This document shows positions 6,629 to 11,579 of a DNA stretch of 11,579 nucleotides, in pieces. Within the stretch, counting starts at the first letter, position 1; the number at the start of each line of letters is the position of its first letter. Under the pieces are notes generated by a model. That model saw only the letters and a program-made list of their open reading frames with translations. It did not search any database and was not told the origin of the DNA. Origin of the DNA: Treponema sp. (lineage in GTDB: Bacteria > Spirochaetota > Spirochaetia > Treponematales > Breznakiellaceae); contig JAIWNU010000059.1 of assembly GCA_020216655.1 (NCBI GenBank), positions 1 to 11,579 of the forward strand, written 5' to 3'. A program made the translations under genes and the position numbers.

Positions 6629-7171
6629 ATGGGGGATGTAAGACCCGAATATGTATTTCTTGGTTTCCTCGTCGAAGGACCTGCTCATGGATACCATCTA
6701 TATCGCCTTTATAAGGATAGTTTAGAAGGTCTGTGGCATATTAGCGAAAGCCAAATGTACGCTTCGCTGAAACGGCTGGAAAAGCGGGGCTGGATCGCCC
6801 CGGTACGAGAAGAGCCTTTAGGGGAGGAAACCAAGAGTCGGCAGCAATTTATGCTTACCTTCGAAGGTATTTCTGCCTATGAACGGTGGCTCTGGACCCC
6901 GACTGCGGCCAGTCCCCGACTTCTTAAGCTTGAATTTTTAACCCGTCTTTATTTTGCCATGCGCTGGAATCTTGAAGAAGCCTACGGGCTTATAGAATAC
7001 CAGCGGCTTTCGTTGGAAAAAGAACTAAATCGGCTCCTTGACTCTGTGCCACCAACAGGTCCAGCTTCTGAACATGCCCCTCCTCTTTTATTTGATATTT
7101 CCGTCCTTGCCAGGGATTTCAGGATCCGCCAGATCCGTACTGCCCTGGACTGGATGAAAGAGCTGTTGTAG
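6629..7171 (+). CDS. PadR-family transcriptional regulator
   Basis: 180 residues. The N-terminal winged helix has the PadR pattern FLGFLVEGPAHGYHLYRLY (10-28), then SQMYASLKRLEKRGWI (41-56) as recognition helix plus turn, a short beta-wing with EETKSRQQFMLT (66-77), and EGISAYERWL (79-88). The C-terminal helices (about 95-180, containing RLYFAMRWNLEEAYGLIEYQRLSLEKELNRLL) match the PadR dimerisation region (Vir_act_alpha_C type). The ATG at 6629 has no convincing Shine-Dalgarno. It sits 12 bases after the cupin regulator and 28 bases before the -35 of the transporter operon promoter, which carries a palindrome. That makes this protein a leading candidate for the repressor of the operon. Whether it senses metal, metalloligand or something else is not visible. 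Confidence 0.88.
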   Translation: MGDVRPEYVFLGFLVEGPAHGYHLYRLYKDSLEGLWHISESQMYASLKRLEKRGWIAPVREEPLGEETKSRQQFMLTFEGISAYERWLWTPTAASPRLLKLEFLTRLYFAMRWNLEEAYGLIEYQRLSLEKELNRLLDSVPPTGPASEHAPPLLFDISVLARDFRIRQIRTALDWMKELL

Positions 7172-7199
7172 GGGCTTTGGGAGCCTGTATCGGTTTTTC

Positions 7200-7228
7200 T
7201 TGACCGCAGCGGAAAGCGGGTCTATACT
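7200..7228 (+). promoter_or_regulatory. Promoter of the metal/oxyanion uptake operon
   Basis: TTGACC (7200-7205), a 17-base spacer and TATACT (7223-7228) give a strong sigma70-type promoter in the 63-base gap between the PadR gene and the permease. Seven bases past the -10 is 7235, exactly the first usable start codon (GTG), so the transcript is predicted to be leaderless. An in-frame stop (TGA at 7232) rules out any start further upstream. Confidence 0.75.
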
Positions 7229-7242
7229 CACTGAGTGAGTAT
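7224..7242. promoter_or_regulatory. 19 bp palindromic operator over the -10 and start of the transporter operon
   Basis: ATACTCACT-G-AGTGAGTAT is a perfect 9+9 inverted repeat around one central base. It covers five of the six -10 bases, the predicted transcription start and the first codons of the permease gene, so a bound dimer would block RNA polymerase. Candidate binders are the PadR protein immediately upstream, the XRE-cupin regulator and, by shape, the TetR-family protein at 2165-2758. Published PadR sites usually look like ATGT-N8-ACAT, which this is not, so the assignment is open. Confidence 0.7.
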
Positions 7243-8257
7243 TTCTCGCAGAGCATCGAACAGGCTTATAGTGCTTCTGGCAGGGCTTTTTGTTCTGGTG
7301 ATAGTAATTTCCGCCGGTCTGGGCCGCTTTTTCATAGCCCCGCAGGCGGTGGTACGCCTCTTCTGGCTTCGCCTCACCGGCGGTATTGTACCCAATGAGC
7401 TTGCGCAGGCTTCCCTTGTGCTGTTCCATATCCGGCTCCCGCGGCTTGCGGGGGCGGCCCTGGCAGGTTCCGCATTAGCTGCCTCCGGTGCGGCCTACCA
7501 GGGTCTTTTTCGCAATCCCCTCGTTTCTCCCGATGTTCTCGGGGTGACCGCCGGTGCGGCCTTTGGCGCCGTCCTTTCCCTTTTTTGGGGCTTAAGTCCC
7601 CTCATGTTGATACTTATATCCTTTTCTTTTGGTCTTGGAACCGCTCTGCTTGTAGGATTTTTGGCCCAAAAGGCTGGAGCAAATACAGATTCTAATCTGG
7701 CACTTGTCCTTGCGGGCATTATGGTTGGTTCTCTTGTATCATCCGCCACTTCGCTCATCAAACTGTTGGCAGATCCGAATAACGTATTGCCCGCACTCAC
7801 CTATTGGCTTATGGGGGGCTTTTCGGCGGTAAAAGAAGTGTCACTTTTTATCACCGGACCAATCATCTTAGCTGCCCTCTTGCTGCTCTTTGCCCTCAGG
7901 TGGCGCATTAATATCCTTACCATGGGCGAAGAAGAGGCCCGGACTCTTGGCGGCCGGGTAGCCCTGTCCCGTACCCTTGTTATTATTGGGGCCACCCTTG
8001 CTACGGCAGCCACCGTGGCCCTCTGCGGTCCCGTCGGATGGGTGGGCCTCGTGATTCCCCACTTTGCCCGTATGACCGCAGGAAGCGACTACCGGCTCTT
8101 ACTTCCCGTTTCGATACTAATGGGCGCGGCCTTTCTCGTGGTGGTAGACGATTTTAGCCGGCTCCTTGCAGCAAGTGAGATACCTATTGGCATTCTGACT
8201 TCCTTTGTGGGAGTTCCGGTCTTTCTTGCCCTGATTCGGCGGGGCGGTACGAAATGA
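7235..8257 (+). CDS. FecCD-family ABC transporter permease (metal-complex or molybdate-type importer)
   Basis: 340 residues from the GTG at 7235, the most upstream start allowed by the in-frame TGA at 7232. A positively charged head (SRRASNR, 4-10) precedes the first membrane helix, supporting this start over a GTG at 7271. The family motifs are all present: SGAAYQGLFRNPLVSPDVLGV (84-104), the cytoplasmic coupling helix near MGEEEARTLGG (230-240), and GPVGWVGLVIPHFARM (265-280). The C-terminal VVVDDFSRLLAASEIPIGILTSFVGVPVFLALIRR follows (302-336). FecCD permeases form homodimers with about ten helices each and work with a periplasmic binding protein and a cytoplasmic ATPase, both encoded next. 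Family cargo includes ferric siderophores, haem, cobalamin and, in the MolBCA type, molybdate or tungstate. The sequence does not identify the cargo; the downstream yqeC favours molybdate or tungstate. Confidence 0.92.
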   Translation: MSISRRASNRLIVLLAGLFVLVIVISAGLGRFFIAPQAVVRLFWLRLTGGIVPNELAQASLVLFHIRLPRLAGAALAGSALAASGAAYQGLFRNPLVSPDVLGVTAGAAFGAVLSLFWGLSPLMLILISFSFGLGTALLVGFLAQKAGANTDSNLALVLAGIMVGSLVSSATSLIKLLADPNNVLPALTYWLMGGFSAVKEVSLFITGPIILAALLLLFALRWRINILTMGEEEARTLGGRVALSRTLVIIGATLATAATVALCGPVGWVGLVIPHFARMTAGSDYRLLLPVSILMGAAFLVVVDDFSRLLAASEIPIGILTSFVGVPVFLALIRRGGTK

Positions 8258-8275
8258 AGAGCGGCACGAAATGAA
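8244..8275 (+). repeat. Near-identical 15 bp tandem repeat across the permease stop codon
   Basis: GCGGTACGAAATGAA (8244-8258) recurs as GCGGCACGAAATGAA (8261-8275), 14 of 15 identical with a period of 17. The first copy encodes the last permease residues and the TGA stop; the second lies in the short gap before the ATPase gene. It looks like a small tandem duplication of the gene's 3' end. Confidence 0.75.
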
Positions 8276-8293
8276 TTGATGGAGGTTATGGCT

Positions 8294-9091
8294 ATGCTGG
8301 AAATTAAAAACCTCTCTTTTTCTTACGGCGCAAAACGAGTTCTCGATAGCCTCTCCTTTTCTGTTTCCCCCGGTGAACTGGTCTGTGTTTTAGGACCCAA
8401 CGGGGTAGGGAAGAGCACCCTCTTTAAGTGTATCCTGGGGCTCCTTAAGGGATATTCGGGAGATATCCTCCTTGGGGGCCATTCTTTAAGGTCCTTAAGC
8501 GAAGCTGACCTTGCCCGGCTTGTGGCCTATATTCCCCAGGCCCATGTCCCGGCCTACGGTTTTTCTGTGTTTGATGTGGTCCTCATGGGCTCTAGCAGTT
8601 CCCGGGGCTTTTTTGCCCTGCCGGGACATCGGGAAGAAGAAGCCGCCCGCCATGCCCTGGAAACCCTGGGAATGCTCGATATGGCAGCTCGCAATTATGC
8701 GGAACTTTCAGGGGGGGAGCGGCAGCTTGTCCTCATTGCCCGGGCCTTAGCCCAGGGCGGGCGGCTCCTCGTCATGGATGAACCCACGGCGAACCTGGAC
8801 TACGGCAACCAGGTCCGGATTATGGAACACATCGCGGGCCTTACGGCGGACGGGTACAGCGTTCTTTTATCAACCCATAACCCGGAACATGCTTTCCTGT
8901 GGTCAAATAGGACCCTTGTCTTGCATAAGGGGCGCCTCATTGCCGACGGTCCTCCCGCGGCAGCCCTTACGGAACAGAGCCTCGAAGCCCTGTACGGTAT
9001 ACCGGTACGGCTCTTTTCTCTGGGTAACGACAAAACCGGCCGTTACCAGGCTTGTATGCCCGCTTTGGAACTTCGCGAGGTTTGCCGGTGA
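8294..9091 (+). CDS. ABC transporter ATP-binding protein (FecE/BtuD type)
   Basis: 265 residues from the ATG at 8294. Earlier in-frame starts exist (TTG 8276, ATG 8279, ATG 8288), but 8294 is chosen because GGAGG (8281-8285) sits 8 bases upstream and the protein then begins MLEIKNLSFSYG as ABC ATPases normally do. All catalytic motifs are intact: Walker A GPNGVGKST (34-42), Q-loop Q82 in AYIPQAH, signature LSGGE (138-142), Walker B LLVMDEP (158-164) with the D-loop NLDYGNQ, and switch His195 in STHNPEHA. It powers the FecCD-type permease encoded 36 bases upstream, as a homodimer on the cytoplasmic face. The C-terminal tail (about 230-265, EALYGIPVRLF) is the usual regulatory appendage. Its stop overlaps the next gene's GTG by four bases. 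Confidence 0.95.
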   Translation: MLEIKNLSFSYGAKRVLDSLSFSVSPGELVCVLGPNGVGKSTLFKCILGLLKGYSGDILLGGHSLRSLSEADLARLVAYIPQAHVPAYGFSVFDVVLMGSSSSRGFFALPGHREEEAARHALETLGMLDMAARNYAELSGGERQLVLIARALAQGGRLLVMDEPTANLDYGNQVRIMEHIAGLTADGYSVLLSTHNPEHAFLWSNRTLVLHKGRLIADGPPAAALTEQSLEALYGIPVRLFSLGNDKTGRYQACMPALELREVCR

Positions 9092-9885
9092 AGATGATGC
9101 ATCCAGAAGATTTGTACAGATCTTTGATTGATGAAATTCCGCCTGATCTGCGTATTGAGCTTGCCTATGCGGGAACAAGCCACTGCATGGTTGCAACAGA
9201 AGAAGGCATCGGCTCGGTGATGACCCTGCCGCCATCAGGTCCCGCCGCAATCTTGCCGGAAAAGCTGGAAGGGCTTCCGCTTCGAACTGTGGCGGAAGCG
9301 GTGCTTTCCTGGAATGCCACCGATGCTGCCCTGGGGGCTGCGGCCCTCAATGCCTATTACAACTCGCCGCGGGTTTTACAGAAAAACTTCGGGTTTATTC
9401 ATAGCGCTGTGGATGCAAGCGCTGACCCCTTTGTCCGGTATGCTGAACAGGCCCGGGGTAAAAAGGTAGCAAGCATTGGGCACTTTGCTTCTGTAGAACG
9501 GCACATCGCTCCGGTTGCAACTTCCCTTTACATTATTGAAGAACATCCGCAGGAGGGGGATTATCCTGCGGCGGCGGCGGAATACCTGTTGCCAGAGATG
9601 GATATAGTGTTTATTACCGGCAGCACTTTGGCAAACAAGACTTTGCCGCGGCTTTTGGAATTGAGCCGCCATGCCTTTGTGGTTCTGGTGGGTCCCAGCA
9701 CCTGCATGGCTCCCCAGCTCTTTTCCTACGGAGTCTCGGTTTTGAGCGGCAGCCTGTACACTGACCGGGAAACCTGCCTTTCCCTGGTAAGGCAGGGGCT
9801 GCATGGCAAGATGGTTCATCAGGGGCAAAAATTATCATATGAAGCTTTTCAAAACTCAGCGAGTTTTGAAAAAGGAGTAGGCTGA
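9088..9885 (+). CDS. DUF4213/DUF364 protein, putative heavy-metal chelation fold
   Basis: 265 residues from the GTG at 9088, chosen because it overlaps the ATPase stop (GTGA) and has GAGG at 7-base spacing. An ATG at 9094 is the alternative; the frame is also open from 9052 but lacks support. The N-terminal part (about 10-95, IELAYAGTSHCMVAT, then LGAAALNAYYN) matches the DUF4213 enolase-N-like domain. The C-terminal part (about 100-250) is the DUF364 Rossmann-like domain, with GKKVASIGHF (124-133), IIEEHPQEGDYP (149-160), ITGSTLANKTLP (176-187) and VGPSTCMAPQLF (201-212). One structure of this family suggested a metal-chelating active site between the two domains; the biochemical role is unproven. 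DUF364 genes often accompany FecBCD-type importers. Placed here between ATPase and binding protein, I infer it handles the imported metal or ligand in the cytoplasm. No signal peptide is seen. Confidence 0.87.
   Translation: MKMMHPEDLYRSLIDEIPPDLRIELAYAGTSHCMVATEEGIGSVMTLPPSGPAAILPEKLEGLPLRTVAEAVLSWNATDAALGAAALNAYYNSPRVLQKNFGFIHSAVDASADPFVRYAEQARGKKVASIGHFASVERHIAPVATSLYIIEEHPQEGDYPAAAAEYLLPEMDIVFITGSTLANKTLPRLLELSRHAFVVLVGPSTCMAPQLFSYGVSVLSGSLYTDRETCLSLVRQGLHGKMVHQGQKLSYEAFQNSASFEKGVG
9846..9872 (+). promoter_or_regulatory. 12 bp perfect hairpin directly before the binding-protein ribosome site
   Basis: TTTTCAAAACTC (9846-9857) and GAGTTTTGAAAA (9861-9872) are exact reverse complements around a 3-base loop, inside the last codons of the DUF364 gene. 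GGAG, the ribosome binding site of the binding protein, starts two bases later at 9874. No T-run follows, so it is not a terminator. A stem here could protect the 5' end of a processed downstream mRNA or tune access to the ribosome site. Confidence 0.6.
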
Positions 9886-9887
9886 AC

Positions 9888-10985
9888 ATGGGTTACTTAA
9901 ACAAGTTCCGATCCAAATTGATGGGGCTATGCCTGGTTTGTATGTTTGCGCTTTCAGCTCCCCTTATGGCGCAGAAAACTTCTGTTTCGCCTGGTCCGGG
10001 TAATTCAGAGCAGTCCCGCTGGGCCTTTACCGATTCGGCTGGGCGAACCGTTCAAGTTCCCCGCTCCATCAATAGAATTGCCCCCTCTGGTCCTATGGCG
10101 CAGATTTTTCTTTTTACTCTTGTCCCTGACCGCATCATTGGCTGGTCGAGTAAGCCCGCTTCTGAGCTACTTCCCTATCTCAGTCCCGCTGCCCGGGCCT
10201 TGCCGGTCTTTGGCCAGTTCTATGGGGCCGCTTCTACGCTTAACATGGAGGCCCTGATAAGCGCGAAGCCGGACATCATTATTGATATAGGGGAGCGGAA
10301 GCCGACCATCGCCCAGGATATGGATGATGTCCAGAGCAGGACCGGTATACCTACCGTATTTATCGAGGCCTCATCCTTTGATTCCTACGGCAAGACCTAC
10401 CGGGATTTAGGAAAGCTCCTTAATGTGGGGGTCCAGTCTGAACAGCTTGCCCAATTCAGTGAAACTACGGTCGCTTATTTTAAGAATTTGCAGGACCAGC
10501 TTGGCAAGGGCCGCCGCAAGGTCAGGCTTTATTACGGCGAGGATCCTTCGGCGTTGATGACGATTGCCGTAGGTTCACTGCATTCCCAGACCATAGAGTT
10601 TGCGGGGCTTCTTAATGTAGCAGATCTGGCCAACAAGGGAGGCACTGGCAGAAACCAGGTTTCCATGGAGCAGCTGCTCCTCTGGGATCCGGACCTTATA
10701 ATTCTAACAAGCGGCGCCCAGGCTTCGGTTGTGGCACAGGATGGGCTTTTCCGGCAGCTCCGGGCGGTAAAACAGGGAAGGGTCTATGATATTCCCGCTG
10801 AGCCCTATAACTGGGTTGCACGGCCCCCATCGGTTAACCGGCTTGTAGGTCTGTACTGGCTTGGCCACCTGGCTTACCCTGACCTGGTCAGCCGGGAAAT
10901 GCTGGAAGCCAAGGTTAAGGAATTTTATTCCCTCTTTTACCATGTGCAGCTTGGCGATGCAGAGCTTAAGCGGTTTCTTCCCTAA
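9888..10985 (+). CDS. Periplasmic substrate-binding protein of the FecCD-type importer (Peripla_BP_2)
   Basis: 365 residues. The ATG at 9888 is two bases after the previous stop, with GGAG at 9874. An export signal is clear: charged MGYLNKFRSK, hydrophobic LMGLCLVCMFALS, cleavage probably after PLMA (about residue 28). Cys residues in the core do not make a good lipobox, so a soluble periplasmic form is favoured, though spirochaetal lipoboxes are loose. The mature part has the Peripla_BP_2 layout: FTDSAGRTVQVPRSINRI (about 46-63), NMEALISAKPDIIIDIG (about 119-135), a long interlobe helix near residues 185-200, then SMEQLLLWDPDLIILTS and VKQGRVYDIPAEPYNWVARPPSVNRLVGLYWLGHL. The latter PPSVNR region is common in family members that bind small metal species. 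It delivers substrate to the permease encoded upstream. Cargo is undecided between molybdate or tungstate and iron complexes. Confidence 0.9.
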   Translation: MGYLNKFRSKLMGLCLVCMFALSAPLMAQKTSVSPGPGNSEQSRWAFTDSAGRTVQVPRSINRIAPSGPMAQIFLFTLVPDRIIGWSSKPASELLPYLSPAARALPVFGQFYGAASTLNMEALISAKPDIIIDIGERKPTIAQDMDDVQSRTGIPTVFIEASSFDSYGKTYRDLGKLLNVGVQSEQLAQFSETTVAYFKNLQDQLGKGRRKVRLYYGEDPSALMTIAVGSLHSQTIEFAGLLNVADLANKGGTGRNQVSMEQLLLWDPDLIILTSGAQASVVAQDGLFRQLRAVKQGRVYDIPAEPYNWVARPPSVNRLVGLYWLGHLAYPDLVSREMLEAKVKEFYSLFYHVQLGDAELKRFLP

Positions 10986-11579
10986 GGCCCTTGAATGGCC
11001 CGAAGCCCGGGGCTTAGTTATCGCCGCGGTGGGCGGGGGCGGCAAATCGGCGCTCCTGTACCTTTTGGCAAAAACCTTTGCGGAAAAGGGAAAACGGGTC
11101 GCTCTTACCACCACTACCCATATCTATGACCCCCGGACCGAAACGGAACCGCGGCCCTATGATTCGGTAACAATTATTTCTGAGCTTGGACAGGCGCCTC
11201 TCGGATCTGATGCGGCTATCCTTGAAAGACTTTCGGCTTTGGCGGTTTCGACTCCGAAACTGGGAAGTGTTACGGTTCTTGCGTCACAGGAAGCCATCCC
11301 GGATAACTCGGTTCATCAAGCTCATGGGAAGTCACCGCTTTACAAACTGCGGGGCATACATCCAGCATGGGCAGGGGCCTTGGGTTCCTACTGGGACCTG
11401 GTACTGGCAGAGGCTGACGGTTCAAAGCACCTTCCGGTTAAGGCGCCGGCGGAGCATGAGCCGGTTCTGCCGGACCTATGCGACATAGTCCTCGGCTGTG
11501 TGGGACTCGACTGCCTGGGTCTCCCCATGGACGAAGCCCATGTACACCGGCCCGCCTTGTTTGGCGCTGTAACGGGATG
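10957..11579 (+). CDS. yqeC: YqeC-family P-loop protein, selenium-dependent hydroxylase accessory (3' truncated)
   Basis: The frame is open to the end of the window, giving 207 codons from the ATG at 10957; an ATG at 10942 is also possible. Either overlaps the binding-protein gene (29 or 44 bases), and neither has a clear Shine-Dalgarno, so translational coupling is likely. The N-terminus holds a P-loop VIAAVGGGGKSALLYLLA (21-38) and then LTTTTHIYDP (50-59). Further on come LAEADGSKHLPVKAPAEHEPVLP (150-172) and GLDCLGLPMDEAHVHRP (183-199), the conserved heart of the YqeC family. Comparative genomics has tied YqeC to selenium-dependent molybdenum hydroxylases; its exact reaction is unsettled. 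Perhaps 20-50 C-terminal residues are missing. Being last in the visible uptake operon, it points to molybdenum or tungsten use and suggests hydroxylase or further accessory genes just beyond the window. Confidence 0.88.
   Translation, partial: MQSLSGFFPKALEWPEARGLVIAAVGGGGKSALLYLLAKTFAEKGKRVALTTTTHIYDPRTETEPRPYDSVTIISELGQAPLGSDAAILERLSALAVSTPKLGSVTVLASQEAIPDNSVHQAHGKSPLYKLRGIHPAWAGALGSYWDLVLAEADGSKHLPVKAPAEHEPVLPDLCDIVLGCVGLDCLGLPMDEAHVHRPALFGAVTG

Noticed and set aside
7173..7199. A terminator between padR and the transporter promoter
   Set aside because: Only a 4 bp GGCT/AGCC stem is possible, with several bases between it and the T-rich stretch at 7193-7201, so read-through is likely.
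7172..7234. A molybdenum-cofactor riboswitch upstream of the permease
   Set aside because: The gap is 63 bases, the promoter occupies its end and the predicted transcript has no leader, leaving no room for a riboswitch.
11186..11488. A 100-codon open frame near the right end
   Set aside because: It is in another frame of the yqeC coding sequence, Arg-rich and domain-free, whereas the yqeC frame shows clear family motifs.
1..11579. CRISPR arrays, tRNA or rRNA genes, insertion sequences
   Set aside because: No regularly spaced repeats, cloverleaf-like segments, rRNA-like stretches or transposase motifs were seen. The only mobile-looking element is vapBC, and it has no flanking repeats that I could recognise.

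Overview
The window looks like chromosome from a spirochaete, most likely a Treponema relative. The termite-gut treponemes would fit the GC-rich coding style, but no diagnostic rRNA or marker gene is present, so this is an inference. Clues are a long protein of tandem Ig-like repeats ending in an outer-membrane beta-barrel with a C-terminal Phe, and the mix of a PilZ protein with 23S rRNA methyltransferases.

Layout. (a) 3-2039, + strand: 3' part of a large cell-surface protein, Ig-like repeats followed by a barrel. (b) 2040-2164: convergent intergenic region with three hairpins, one of which is a good terminator for the minus-strand genes. (c) 5287 down to 2165, minus strand: pilZ, rlmM-like, rlmL-like and a TetR regulator. 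The first pair and the last pair overlap; a separate promoter sits in front of rlmL. (d) 5355-6045, + strand: an AT-rich vapBC toxin-antitoxin module with a near-consensus promoter buried in a 14+14 bp palindrome. It stops one base before the next gene. (e) 6047-7171, + strand: an XRE-cupin regulator and a PadR-family regulator. (f) 7200-11579, + strand: a promoter/operator (TTGACC-17-TATACT with a 19 bp palindrome over the -10 and start) driving a FecCD-type permease, its ATPase, a DUF4213/DUF364 protein (putative heavy-metal chelation fold), the periplasmic binding protein and the first 207 codons of yqeC. The last is a P-loop protein linked in the literature to selenium-dependent molybdenum hydroxylases and is cut by the window end.

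How it fits together. The most interesting unit is (e)+(f). It reads as a regulated metal or oxyanion uptake operon in which a DUF364 protein and YqeC accompany the importer. The YqeC link makes molybdate or tungstate the favoured cargo over ferric-siderophore, haem or cobalamin, but the sequence alone does not decide this. Two regulators lie directly upstream and a palindrome covers the operon's promoter. The vapBC cassette appears to have landed immediately in front of those regulators and may now supply their transcription.

A second thread is translation initiation. Genes at operon heads (permease, rlmL, possibly pilZ) lack a Shine-Dalgarno sequence and have a -10 element only 6-8 bases upstream of the start codon, suggesting leaderless mRNAs. 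Most operon-internal genes and the incoming vapB do carry Shine-Dalgarno sequences.
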